From Chrysogorgia sp. JL179-B06 (lineage: Eukaryota; Cnidaria; Anthozoa; Scleralcyonacea; Chrysogorgiidae): a DNA stretch of 64,000 nt. The notes under the pieces are model-generated. The model made no database searches, was not told the origin of the DNA, and worked only from the letters and a program-made list of their open reading frames with translations. Position 1 is the stretch's first letter; the number at the start of each line of letters is the position of its first letter. The stretch is taken from the NCBI GenBank assembly GCA_035772405.1, contig JAYKKM010000148.1, forward strand, positions 1,462,501-1,526,500, in the 5' to 3' direction. Below are positions 34,134 through 44,338 of this stretch, one piece after another. The position numbers were made by a program, and so were the translations under genes.

Positions 34134-34385
34134 CTATTCCTCCTCCCTGTATACCCAAACCCCTTCTGGGGCATTTCTTGACTGTCCAGAAATTCTGCAT
34201 GTTACAGTGATATAACCGTCTCGTAAAGGTTGGTACAAAAGATCTGCCAAAGCATCTGGAATGTGCCCAATTGTTTGCTCACCATTTAGTTGATTCGAGC
34301 TTTCACTTGAGCTTGGCGAATTATTTTCTTTGGTCTTCACTATAATAGCATGCCTTGAATGACGGTTTTCTGGTTCCGGTGTCAC
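34134..34385 (-). pseudogene. HIRAN-like domain fragment
   Basis: The minus strand reads IPDALADLLYQPLRDGYITV followed by RNAPEGVWV, then a stop. The pairing of a PDALA-type stretch with a later NAPEGxW motif resembles HIRAN-like domains of transposon-linked proteins in invertebrates. The glycine-rich continuation expected after APEG is missing, so it is truncated. It lies just before a pogo-type transposase on the opposite strand. Assignment is tentative. Confidence 0.4.
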
Positions 34386-34677
34386 AAGAGCATTTGGCGT
34401 TTAGTTTTTTATTTAACTAGATTGGTATATATGGTCTCCTTTAAATCTGTCTTCTATAACTACACCCACATTAGTAGAGTGTCCAATAAGGTATTTATTT
34501 GACATTGATTAATATGTTTACTGGTTTGTTATACGGAGCTGTTGAGAACAAGGATTCCGACGGGAAAAGGAAACGCATGATATCTCAAATTTTCAGGTTA
34601 GGATTCCGACTTCCGAGTACACACCACACTTAGGTTAGACTAGCTCGAGCTAGCCTAACATTTCTTCCATTCACAAT

Positions 34678-36280
34678 ATGGACAAACCTTGTTCTTTATG
34701 TGAACGGATTACAAAATATCAGTGCATTCGATGTGCAGTATCTGAAACGGCAAATGATGCGGAATACATCCCTATGCGACGGGTAGGAATTGACTGCAAG
34801 AGAACGATAAGATGCCAAAAGAAAAAGATACCCATCCAAGTTCAATGTCAAGTACGAGTGCTGAAAAGAGCCCATCAGCAACGAGAAAGCAGTGGACCCG
34901 CGAGCAGAAACTAGAGTTTATAGACTTGTATAAAAAATACAAAAAACAAGAGCCATGCCGCAAGAGAATTTAAAATGCGCTACAAGTTGGAGTTGAAATC
35001 CAGCACATACAGTACAATCCCTGGATTAAACAAGAACTAGAACTCCGAAAAGCGCCTTTCATGTCAAGAAAGAAAGGGGTTGGCAGAAAAGCAGATCACC
35101 CAGAGATGGAAAGACGACTAATTCACGCTAAATTCAAGGCTGTGCGCGAAAAAGGCGTTCAGGTGAAAGAGTGGTGGTTCCGGACAAGATGTATAAAGAG
35201 CTAATGAAAGAATTACACCCTGAAGCCGAGTTTAAGATGTCAAACCATTGGTTTGCCCGCTTTAAGGCACGTTTTGATATATCATTACGCAGACCCACAA
35301 ATGCAGCTCAAAAACCTCCAGAAATGATACGGACTATCATTCAGCACTTTCACCGCTATATGTCCGCCAAACTACAACCAAGAAACAAAAAGACCTGTGT
35401 GGAATTAGGCTGGTGTTGTCGGCCCTTGGAACTTAAGTGACATCGCCAACATGGATCAAACACCCCTAGAATTTTGTTTCAACACCAAAGGAGCGACCTA
35501 CTCCACAACAAGAGAGAAGACCGTGTGGACTCGAACGACGGGCAGCGGTCACGAGAAAAGGCAGTGCACCGTTCAGATAACGTTGTTTGCCGATGGCGAA
35601 CCAAGGGTGAAGCCGCTGCTTATTTTTAAGGGCACTGGGAAACGTATACCAGAAAGGGAAAGCAAGCAATACGACTCGAGAGTCGTAGTGAAGTTCCAGG
35701 AGAACGCTTGGTGTGACGAAGACATCATGCAGGTGTTCTGGTTGAGACACATGTGGAACGCCCAAAGTAATTTCTTTGGTTTACAACAACCCCGATCCAG
35801 GCTTTTGGTCTATGACCAACACAAGGCACAGACCACACACTAGAAGGTAAAAATGATCTTAGAGAAGAGTGCAACACCACCTTGGCACTAGTGCCACCAG
35901 GAGCCACCAGCAAGATACAACCTCTGACGACGTGTTTAACAGCGAATTTAAAAAAGGTGCAGACCGCCAGGCAACCGAGTTGATGGCAAAAGATCCAGAG
36001 GTTTTTCTTGCAAGTAATTGACTGCCAGTGAACGGCGAGTTTTATTTACAAAGTGGGTTGGGCAGGCATGGCAGGAAACGGCTCGTCATTTGAAAGACAC
36101 AGTAATTCGCTCGTTTGCAAAGTGTGGCATTGCACTTCCAACGTCGGGCGACAGAGATGAGGAAATAAATCTTGAAGGCATTCCAAATTATACCATTGGT
36201 GAATCTGCCGATGTAGAGGATATGATGTTTTAGGACGACAATGATAGCGATCTGGCTGTTAGCGACATTGACGAAGACTG
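34678..36280 (+). pseudogene. decayed pogo/Tigger-type (DDE_1) transposase
   Basis: Plus-strand scraps in several frames make one transposase in natural order. First is a Cys pair start (CSLCERITKYQCIRC) at 34690-34740, then a basic HTH region with SRKKGVGRKADHPEMERR and VQVKEWWFRT (about 35055-35190). The CENP-B-type HTH end follows (NHWFARFKARFDISLRRPTN, about 35245-35300). The catalytic region starts MDQTPLEF (first Asp, 35451), with the second Asp in LLVYDQHKAQ (about 35800) and the ATSKIQPL motif at about 35910. A C-terminal frame at 36018-36233 completes it. Stops and shifts break it throughout. Terminal repeats were not found. Confidence 0.75.
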
Positions 36281-36514
36281 AAAATTGCATCCATCCATGT
36301 TATAAGTACCACTAATTCATTATCGGCCGCCTATGTTTTATCATTGCAACAGACAACATTTTATCTAACAGTTACTTTTACCCGTATCGTTATTAGTTCT
36401 ATAAATTTAGAGAAAGTATCTTGGGAAGTTTGCAACATGTTTGTATTAAAAGAGTTTGCAACATGTTTGTATTAAAAGTGTTAACCACTGAGTCGTTACT
36501 TTCTTTTCTGCACG

Positions 36515-36577
36515 CTTTACATGCATACATACACATTACACACATACATACATACATACATATACATACATACATAT

Positions 36578-36616
<39 letters not shown>
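36515..36616. repeat. (CATA)n and (TA)n microsatellites
   Basis: CATACATACATA-type tetranucleotides followed by about 28 TA dinucleotides. Confidence 0.9.
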
Positions 36617-36620
<4 letters not shown>

Positions 36621-37115
36621 TAAGAAATAGAAAACATTTTCCGTGTTTACATTTAACAATTAGACAACGACGCCGTTTTCTATGAGCAGATAGTCAACGA
36701 GGCGGAGCCGAGTTGACTATCGCTCATAGAAAACAAGGGCGAGTTGTCCAATTGTTTTAGTATAAATTTGCAAGTTTCTAACCCAAGAAATAACTTTTAT
36801 TTCAAATTGATCATGAAAAAAAGGAAATATTCTTTTGAAATCACGCGACTTTTACCGCAGAGGTTAATATCAGCGGATATAAAACTCCTCCAACAGCCAA
36901 TGAAAATTGAGGATTTGTGATATAAACTTGTCAATTTATACTAAACAGTTATATAAACACGAGTGGAAGTTTGGGAGAACGAGAAATCATAGTGGGAACA
37001 CGAGCCCGTATAGGGCGAGTGTTAATTTCCATGCGATTTCGAGTTCTCCCAAACTTCCACGAGTGTTTATATAACGTATCGGAACACGGATAAAAATGTT
37101 TTCTATTTCTTTTAT
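36614..37115. repeat. nested foldback structures
   Basis: Outer arms AAGAAATAGAAAACATTTT (36620) and complement (37090) enclose two further hairpins. One at 36655-36760 has arms TTTTCTATGAGC...TAGTCAAC and complement. The other at 36945-37078 has arms TATATAAACACGAGTGGAAG and complement. No coding content. The nesting suggests one palindromic element inserted into another. Confidence 0.7.
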
Positions 37116-37184
37116 AAAATAACCAGTAGAAAGCAAATAAAATGTACAAATATCTTTTTTATCAACACGTAAATTCTCCTTACT

Positions 37185-37765
37185 GCGTATGATGGCGCCG
37201 TGATGTCTAATTGATGGCGTATGATGGCTAATTGATGGAGTTATGATGGCTAATAGACGACTTTCACGATCATGCGCAGTAGCAACAAACATTCAAATTT
37301 TCATCGTAGGTAAAAACAACTGTTTCAGCTGGAAAGAGCATATTGAAAATAGTAGAAGTGCAAAGTTTGAAAGGAATTGTGTAAAAAAGGAAGAAGTTAC
37401 ACAAGCAGAAAGTTGGCCATTTCAAAAGGGATTTATTAATGATTTAATAAGGATTTTGGCTTGGCGGGCGGGCGTTACGCCAAGCCAAAATCCCTATTAA
37501 ATCCATAGTGAAGAGCAAAACTTCCAAAGTGTGTAGCTTTCGCACTATTTGCCCGATTAGTTTCAAACTTTGCACTTTTACTATTTTTAATATGATCTTT
37601 CTAGCTAAAACAGTTGTTTTTACCTCATATAATGCAAATTTGAAATAAAATTGCTACTGCGCATGACCCTGAAACTCGTCTATTGATGGCGTATGATGGC
37701 TAATTGATGGCGTATGATGGCTAATTATGCCGTATGATGGCTAATTGATGGCGTATCACGATGGC
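37185..37765. repeat. foldback inserted in a GATGGCTAATT tandem repeat
   Basis: Short direct repeats of TGATGGCGTATGATGGCTAA occur on both sides (37185-37252 and 37685-37765). Between them is a foldback (37253-37686) with arms starting ATAGACGA and containing CATGCGCAGTAGCAA and GCAAAGTTTGAAA. Its centre is a perfect palindrome built of GGCTTGGCG and complement. The tandem repeat probably existed before the foldback inserted. Confidence 0.75.
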
Positions 37766-37842
37766 GTAATCCATCCATGTTATATAGCCTGATATAAACA
37801 CGGTAACTGACCAATCACAGCGTGCGTAAGACACGACTTATT

Positions 37843-38290
<448 letters not shown>

Positions 38291-38526
38291 TTGAAAGGAT
38301 TTATGGTGAAGGAAAATTTCGAGTGTTGGAATACATACATTTTAAGACCAAACCAGGACCAGTTGCGAAAAATGCAACTTCAAGGCTTTCCGGCTGGAAT
38401 TGAACCCGCGACCCTGCGATGCTAGTGCAGTGCTCTGACCACTGAGCTACAGAAGCCGTTGCCGAGAGCCTAGTCACGAGTTCTGTATATATATATGGTG
38501 GTAATGCCGGGATAAGATTCTAGGTA
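38291..38526 (-). repeat. tRNA-Ala-like SINE, second copy
   Basis: Direct repeat of the preceding 278 bp with about 95 percent identity by eye. The tRNA-like part is at 38457-38385. The copy is cut at 38526 (TAGGTA) where a CACTG-ended element begins, so that element inserted into it. Confidence 0.7.
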
Positions 38527-39250
38527 CACTGTAAATGAAAAAGGGTTGAATCGACCCCAAATTTCGTTTTAGCCCTGTTGGAGCCGAAGCTGTTTTGGCC
38601 CTACGTGAAAGCCATTTTGGGATTCGAGAGCTAGATCGACACTAACAGGGCCATTTTAGGTACACTAAAAAGCCAATTTGGCCCTACCCGTTTGCAAAAC
38701 AGCCCTGCCATTTTTCAATTCAGCCCCACCGTTTTCCAATTCAGCCCCACAGATCAAAACGACTCTCATTCCCGGGGCTGTTACGGCTCCACTTGCAGCC
38801 CTACTTATGATGTCCATATCAGCCCCCAATGAATTCATTTTGGCTCTCTTTTTCCGAATCGGCTCTTACACATGTCAAATCGACCCACTTGTCAAATCGA
38901 CTCCCAGTGGCAAATCGACTCCGCTGTCAAATCGACTCCCGCGTGCCAATTTAGCTCGCGTTCTTCAAATCGACGCCCGCGCGTGTCATATCGACCCCCG
39001 AGTTTCAAATCGACTCATGTCAATTATCAAATCGACTAACGCGTGTCAAATCGACTCGCGCGTGTCAAATCGACTCGCACGTGTCAAATCAACCCGTGTG
39101 TTAAATCAACTCCCGGCTGTCAAGTCAAATCGACTCGCGCGTTTCAAGTCGACTCGACCGTTTCTCAAATCGACTCTCTTGCCAAATAGTTCTCCCTGTG
39201 TAATCGGCTCGCGCGTGTTAAAGCGACGCGCGTGTTAAAGCGACGCGCGT
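38527..39250. repeat. CACTG-ended minisatellite of TCAAATCGACTC motifs
   Basis: Starts CACTGTAAAT and continues with AGCCCTACC-type then many imperfect copies of TCAAATCGACTCGCGCGTG (about 19 bp). The open frame of 186 codons across it (38678-39238) only reflects the repeat. Terminal CACTG followed by subterminal short repeats is the layout of EnSpm/CACTA-type element ends. A complementary terminus (ATTTACAGTG) ends the minisatellite at 58417. Confidence 0.65.
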
Positions 39251-39468
39251 GAAAGAATTGATATTATCTTCTCGATAGTTTTTATTGGTCGAGAATATCA
39301 TCTATCTTTCAAGTGGCATGTTTGGCCACTATTAAGACAATAGTATAAATATGGGCCATTCTGGTTAGTAGATACATCATACATTTGAACCGTTTTGCGA
39401 GTTAGACTTAACCAGCTACATCGTGCTACATCAATATGGATGCTTCCAGACAACATTTTTATGTTCAG

Positions 39469-39523
39469 AAGTAAAAGATTGGTTGCTGTCCCATGATTTC
39501 CCAGATGGTCGTGGAACGTATCG
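39469..39523 (+). CDS. candidate internal exon (SAM-like domain start)
   Basis: Bounded by a plausible acceptor (TTTTTATGTTCAG) and a good donor (GTAAGTTT). It reads EVKDWLLSHDFPDGRGTYR, which resembles the first helices of a SAM domain (xVxxWLxxxxFP). The next exon follows after about 110 nt. First exon and promoter are not identified. Fragment of an unknown host or transposon gene. Confidence 0.4.
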
Positions 39524-39633
39524 GTAAGTTTCGCGATATTAGATTTTTTACTGGAATGACACTATATATTGCAGTTCTATCTTTTTGATCAATATTGTGT
39601 AATAAATGTGATTTTTTATATTTGTATATGTAG

Positions 39634-39764
39634 AAAGTGAAGAATTAAATGACGAGGACATGACAGCCTTGTACGAAGTTGACGAAGAAATGAGACACTT
39701 TTTTCCTTCATTCAAATTTCGCAAGAAATTTAAGGGATTTCTTAGCGACGTAATTAAAGAGAAG
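39634..39764 (+). CDS. candidate internal exon (SAM-like domain end)
   Basis: Acceptor TATATGTAG at 39633, or AAAG at 39637, which keeps the frame of the preceding exon. Donor GTAAGAATT. It reads EELNDEDMTALYEVDEEMRH and onward to FKFRKKFKGFLSDVIKEK. A DEDM..L stretch followed by basic helices fits a SAM domain end. Continuation is unclear: a following acceptor at 40114 leads to a stop after nine codons. Confidence 0.4.
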
Positions 39765-41198
39765 GTAAGAATTCACGTTAAAATTTTCGCTTTCGCAAAT
39801 TTTATACATTGTAACTTTTTAACAATTTCTATCATACTAGACTAACAAAATAATGTGCTATTCGAAAACCCGGCGCAGACGACCCGGGCTCTGGGAACGA
39901 GAATGTATGCGCCCGCGATATATTCATTCAGAGGTTCAGAGCATGCGTAGAAACTATTTACGAATTTGGCGCCTACCTATTCTACAAGTGACCGTTGGGA
40001 TATATATTTGCATTCGAAGAAGGAAAATCGGATAAAATATAACGCTAAACTCGCGTTGGATACAGTATTTTGTTCACTTAATATTTAGTGTTATAAGATG
40101 TTACTTTTCTCAGGAAATACGTTCAAGAAACGCCTCGTAGTTGGATTGTCCGCTGTGGAAGAATTTTCAACATGGCTGATCTCTCCGTGTCGACCTGATC
40201 ACTCGACTGTCGATTACGCTACTAAGCTTATTGAAATTGTCGTACTGGCGTATGCAATTGTTTGCACACAACATAATTCTTGTTTCTGATTCGATGGTGA
40301 ATGTTGACATGCGTGTACAGTTTGATCACATACACCAAGATGACAATCGTATATGATAAATCGTACTGTGTACAGATGGTCCTTTAAGTACTTTGGTCTA
40401 ATATAGTTATGCATTCATGTTTAAAACCATCAGGGGCCACCTTAATTGAGTGTAAATGCCAAATATTCTCAGTAATAAACCCATTCACTTCATTCGTGGC
40501 ATTTCCACCATGGTCGTACAGGTATATACTGAACTTGTAGCCAAGCTCCCATAGTTCAGTCGGTTAGTGTGCTGGTGTACTGTATATTGCCAGGGTCGCA
40601 GCGTTCAATTCCCAGTATTATCTAGTTTGAATTAGTTGAGGAAATATTGAAATAATATGTATTTCCCCCTGTACCGTAATTTAGAGAGTGAGATTTTACA
40701 TTATATCGGTCAAGTTTTTGCATGGCATATTGAAGTGATATGTAGTTTCTTGTGACCGACACAATGTGCTATTTGCACATAGAAATCTATTGCTGTAATT
40801 CATGAAGACTTCCAATTTATTATCAACCTTATTTGGAAATATATTCTGTCCCAGTTATCAGTCACAGGGAAAAGCAAGGAAGGCCATCCTGCTCTGGACT
40901 GTGTGAAGGTCAAACTAATAATTGGTCAGAAATTGGCTATACGGTAATTAAAAAATTGAAATTGGTTATAATTACATTACAGCAAAAGATTGATTCACTA
41001 AGCAGAAAATGCAATCAGATTATAATAAATATTAGTGCCCACCACAAAACATGGATAAAAGCCAGGATATACAGTAATGTATGAAAAAATGTACGAAAGG
41101 GATTCTCAATTAATGCTCAGTGCCGATAACTTACTTTAGGACTTTCCTTGGAAAAAATATGTGTTGTTGTGCATGTGTTTAAATTTTATTATGCCTCT
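39765..41198. other. tract with little recognisable content
   Basis: Apart from the tRNA-like repeat at 40545-40617 nothing is supported. Short open stretches at 40098-40289 and 40833-41084 have no domain. Confidence 0.45.
40545..40617 (+). repeat. tRNA-like SINE fragment
   Basis: GCTCCCATAGTTCAGTCGGT is an A-box-type start, and GCGTTCAATTCC about 45 bp on is B-box-type. The anticodon arm is not well formed, so a tRNA-derived repeat is more likely than a tRNA gene. Confidence 0.5.
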
Positions 41199-41797
41199 CT
41201 CAAAAAGGGTGCGCACTAGATAGTAGTCGCCAGAACCATGTTGAGCCCACCAACACCACTAACCCAGCGGTGACATGTTCGTCGTAAAACAGTCGCAAAA
41301 CGCTCCTAAACTGATATGTAAATATTTAGTATCTTTATACGCGCACGTGGAGAAGAGCGTTCATGCAGAAGAATACATGAGAAACTCTCAATCCTAGACC
41401 AGTAAAATATTTGATTTTGTCATCGATAGACAAAACGGATATGTAGATACTTTCCAAAACTCAAAAGGCAAACGACGTCACTCGGGATTTCGAAATATAA
41501 ATCGCAACAACGTATGCTGCATTGCTGCGAGGTTTTAAAATATGTCGACTGAAAAAATACATTTGTCAACTGACAAAATATATTTGCCGACTGAAACTAT
41601 TATATGCGCATTGTATATACATTCATACCGTATATTACATTTACGGTGGTCCATATAGTTAAGCGTTTCTGCATTTTTGCCATAGAACACTCGTAAAGTC
41701 ACTTACTAGTCATAAAACGTGTTGTGCTGCGTAGGACAGTGTAGAAATACAAATAAAATCACTGCCGAAATAGCGTGTAAGTAATCTAACGTTTCGA

Positions 41798-41803
41798 GCT
41801 AGC
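41798..41803. other. left target-site duplication of the Polinton
   Basis: GCTAGC, repeated at 56155-56160. Six bp is the hallmark duplication of Polinton integrases. The hexamer is its own complement, so it could also be read as an extension of the inverted repeats. Confidence 0.8.
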
Positions 41804-41880
41804 AGTAGGTAACCCCCCCCCCATATAGCGTATGAAAGGATGCCGACAGGAAGTGATTAAGTGTGAATTTTAATGAGCGT
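41804..41880. repeat. Polinton left terminal inverted repeat
   Basis: AGTAGGTAAC, a C run, then ATATAGCGTATGAAAGGATG and AGTGATTAAGTGTGAAT. It pairs with 56079-56154, which has two fewer bases in the C run and an extra CTTAATAGGA block. About 75 bp is short for a Polinton; weaker inverted similarity resumes at 42139-42225. Confidence 0.85.
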
Positions 41881-42012
41881 AGGAGAAAGTAATTAGTTTC
41901 GCACCTTGAATAATTAAAAAGATAATCCCCATGTGTTGCTATGTTTACTTTTACTTTGGCGTATTTTCTTCGCACGTTTTTTATCCGAGGCAGAACAAAG
42001 AGCGGTGCGTGC

Positions 42013-42126
42013 GAAAAGTAATTAGTATTGTTAGTGTGACGAGCGCATGACAGAATAATATAGAACGTGCGTACAGAGTGACAATGCATTGAAAGTAATT
42101 AGTATTGTTAATGTGACAAGCGCATG
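42013..42126. repeat. direct repeat in the Polinton left subterminal region
   Basis: AGTAATTAGTATTGTTAGTG...GAGCGCATG (42013-42051) recurs at 42089-42126 with three changes. A shorter AGTAATTAGT copy sits at 41890. The repeats lie before the first plus-strand gene, so a promoter or origin role is possible but unproven. Confidence 0.6.
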
Positions 42127-42138
42127 GCAACGGAAAGA

Positions 42139-42225
42139 CATAACACTGCGAGCGTTGCCTTCTTAAACGCCGGCCAAACATACCACAGCACTCTACCTGA
42201 AGTGTTTCACCGTGCTGGACCATTC
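42139..42225. promoter_or_regulatory. left subterminal inverted repeat upstream of the GRF gene
   Basis: AAACGCCGGCCAAACATACC...GTGTTTCACCGTG is an imperfect inverted copy of 55170-55265, the sequence upstream of the PolB gene. The first plus-strand gene and PolB thus share an upstream block in mirror orientation. The PolB copy holds a TATA-like ATATAAAC. Confidence 0.6.
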
Positions 42226-42248
42226 GTTTACGTATATTTCTGGCATAG

Positions 42249-42773
42249 ATGGAATGTCTACATGGAAAACCTGCTTCTTGCTCGACAACAAAAAATGGTT
42301 CATTCTGGTTTTGTGGACAAAAACCTAGTTGTGGTTTTATTTGTTCTGAGGACGATGGTTACATATTTCAAAAAGCCATGGACGATTGGAAATCTACCAA
42401 TTTAGGGCAGCCTATATGTCAGGGACATGGAAAACCTGCAAAGTTCCGTATTGTGAAAGATCAATTGAAAGAGAACTACGGCAGACCATACTTTACGTGT
42501 GCAGAACGTAAAAAACAGTGTTCCCTCTGGATGTGGGCAGACGAAAATCAAGTCGAGAAACCGAATTGTTATCACGGGCAGCAGAGCTCCATGAAGAAAG
42601 TGAAAAAGGAAGGTCCTAACAAAGGTCTGATGTTCTTTTGCTGTTCAAGCGAGAATGAAACGGCATGTAATTTCTTTCAATGGGCACCAGAGGAACCACC
42701 AAAGTCTTCCCATGCTGAAGAGACTTTCATACCTACATTCTACAATTGTTTTTCCAATCCTCAGCAGAACTGA
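42249..42773 (+). CDS. triple GRF-type zinc-finger protein
   Basis: 174 aa with three GRF-like zinc modules in tandem. Module 1 is at about residues 3-40 (CLHGKPAS, FWFCGQKPSCGF), module 2 at about 57-98 (CQGHGKPAKF, RPYFTCAERKKQCSLWMW) and module 3 at about 106-150 (CYHGQQSS, GLMFFCCSSENETACNFFQW). GRF modules bind single-stranded DNA in NEIL3, APE2 and topoisomerase III. In a virus-like element with protein-primed replication a single-stranded DNA-binding or genome-handling role is plausible. The first Met is just before the first Cys. It is the outermost gene on the left, preceded by the subterminal repeats. Confidence 0.75.
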   Translation: MECLHGKPASCSTTKNGSFWFCGQKPSCGFICSEDDGYIFQKAMDDWKSTNLGQPICQGHGKPAKFRIVKDQLKENYGRPYFTCAERKKQCSLWMWADENQVEKPNCYHGQQSSMKKVKKEGPNKGLMFFCCSSENETACNFFQWAPEEPPKSSHAEETFIPTFYNCFSNPQQN

Positions 42774-42907
42774 AACACTTATAACAGTAGATAATATAAA
42801 CAGTTTAAACATATATTACAGTGTAAAACCATTTTGTATTGTTATGAGATTCAAATACATAAATGAACCGTTTCACACGGTGTGCTCATTCACTGTTGTT
42901 GTATTAA

Positions 42908-43279
42908 ATGGGAAAGATGGATTTAATTTTAGATGAGCTTCAAAGAAATGACATAGACTTTGATATGAAAACGCTATCGCATCATATAAATTACTTACTT
43001 GAACATCATAAGTCTGCATTTCGAAGTCGGGAAGTTCTTGCAAATTCTCTCGATCTAACAACTATATTCTATGAGATTGATGTTAACAATTTTGGTCGTG
43101 CTATGTCTTACCTAACATTGATATATTTGTTAAAAGACATTAACCCCGAGGAAATTACGCGTGGTGCTGTACAATTAGTTGCAACAGCTTTAAAAACCTT
43201 TGACTTTAGAGAGTTCAAGATCGAAGAAAGTTTTTACAGCAAAATGCTTTCTCTCGCCAAACGTTTTATTTCACTATAA
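42908..43279 (+). CDS. small all-helical protein with Bcl-2 BH1-like motif
   Basis: 123 aa, predicted mainly helical from sequence. Residues 60-72 read NNFGRAMSYLTLI, resembling the NWGR core of the BH1 motif that defines Bcl-2 family proteins. A downstream helix (EESFYSKMLSL, about 106-116) is where a BH2 motif would sit. The protein is shorter than cellular Bcl-2 members and lacks a hydrophobic tail. Bcl-2-like apoptosis inhibitors are known in several DNA viruses, so such a role fits the context but rests on one short motif. Start may be Met1 or Met4. It lies between the GRF gene and the ATPase, same strand. Confidence 0.6.
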   Translation: MGKMDLILDELQRNDIDFDMKTLSHHINYLLEHHKSAFRSREVLANSLDLTTIFYEIDVNNFGRAMSYLTLIYLLKDINPEEITRGAVQLVATALKTFDFREFKIEESFYSKMLSLAKRFISL

Positions 43280-43316
43280 ACTAAAAGAACACATGAGATA
43301 AAACTCATTATGTGTT

Positions 43317-43973
43317 TTGTCTGTGAACACTATGGATGTGAGATTTAAAACGCCGGCAAATTTTTATATTTGCGGTCAAAGTCAAAGTGGGAAATCACAT
43401 TTAGTTCGCTCTATGCTACATCATTTGGAAGAACTGTTTCATCCTGTTCCGACAAAAGTAATATATTGCTATGGAGAGTATCAAAAAGAATTTGATGAAT
43501 TATCAAGGACCCTACCAAATGTTGAATTAGTGGAGGGCTTTCCGAATGACTTGTATGACATGACAGATGGATGTGAGAACTCCCTAGTAGTACTGGATGA
43601 TTTGATGTCGCAGTGTTCTAGTGATCAACGCATGTCGGACCTATTTACGCGCGGTTCTCATCATCGTGGCATATCCGTGTTGTACCTTACCCAAAACCTG
43701 TTTCCACCTGGTAAATTGTCACGAACAATCAGTCTAAATTCTCACTACATGTTGGTATTTCGAAATCCACGCGATTCGCTTGGTATTTCGACACTTGCGA
43801 AACAAATGTTTCCTAAATATAGTAATTACTTTATGGAATCATATCGTGATGCTACAAGTAAACCTTACGGATATTTAATGATTGATTGTCATCAACTGAC
43901 ACCAGAGAACATGCGTCTTAGAACCAACATTTTACCTGGGGAAAGACAGATTGTCTACGTGAAGCGTACTTAA
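43317..43973 (+). CDS. FtsK/HerA-type genome-packaging ATPase
   Basis: 218 aa. Walker A is GQSQSGKS at 20-27 and Walker B is VVLDDLM at 91-97. The region after Walker B (SHHRGISVLYLTQNLF, about 113-128) contains the sensor Gln typical of A32-like packaging ATPases of Polintons, poxviruses and adintoviruses. The family moves genome DNA into preformed capsids. The frame is open and both nucleotide-binding motifs are complete, so activity is plausible. Met6 (MDVRF) may be the true start. Followed after 35 bp by the basic-tail gene. Confidence 0.92.
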   Translation: MSVNTMDVRFKTPANFYICGQSQSGKSHLVRSMLHHLEELFHPVPTKVIYCYGEYQKEFDELSRTLPNVELVEGFPNDLYDMTDGCENSLVVLDDLMSQCSSDQRMSDLFTRGSHHRGISVLYLTQNLFPPGKLSRTISLNSHYMLVFRNPRDSLGISTLAKQMFPKYSNYFMESYRDATSKPYGYLMIDCHQLTPENMRLRTNILPGERQIVYVKRT

Positions 43974-44008
43974 GTTGCGTGTGTCGTTAAAAATTCATCA
44001 TTTGCAAG

Positions 44009-44338
44009 ATGTCGAAGCGCCTGAGAGGAAGTCTTCCCTATCTTCAGGTTATAGTGAAATCTAAACCTAAATTGCGAAAATTACTTATCGATAACGTTCC
44101 TGCGAATGTTATCACGGCTATTTGTGAGTGTTCACTGAATTTACTTAAAGGCGTCATTCCAGTAACACCGGGTCAAAAACGACGTTTGGCGCGCTACAAG
44201 ACACATCTCCGCGCGTTGGCAAATAAGAAAGTGTCGAGGAAACGGAAAAAGTTGTACCTTAATCAGAAAGGTGGAAATTTATTGACAGCTCTTTTGCCAC
44301 CGGTTCTTAGTGTACTTGGAAGTTTGTTAGTAAAATGA
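44009..44338 (+). CDS. basic Polinton protein with hydrophobic C-terminus
   Basis: 109 aa. The N-terminal two thirds are helical and basic. Residues 72-87 are strongly basic (NKKVSRKRKKLYLNQK), followed by GG and a hydrophobic tail (NLLTALLPPVLSVLGSLL). The layout resembles small core or membrane-active precursor proteins of adenovirus-like virions. The QKGG stretch just before the tail looks like a site for the element's adenain-like protease, but it does not match the strict adenovirus consensus. The stop codon overlaps the next gene's start (ATGA). Such a gene often accompanies the ATPase in Polintons. Exact role unknown. Confidence 0.65.
   Translation: MSKRLRGSLPYLQVIVKSKPKLRKLLIDNVPANVITAICECSLNLLKGVIPVTPGQKRRLARYKTHLRALANKKVSRKRKKLYLNQKGGNLLTALLPPVLSVLGSLLVK

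Noticed and set aside
36399..36659. Frames rich in Tyr/Ile and Thr/His/Ile on both strands
   Set aside because: Translated CATA and TA microsatellites.
38678..39238. 186-codon plus-strand open frame
   Set aside because: It lies wholly in imperfect repeats of TCAAATCGACTC. The protein is only a translated repeat (SNRLARVKST type) with no domain, and the repeat unit is not a multiple of three throughout.
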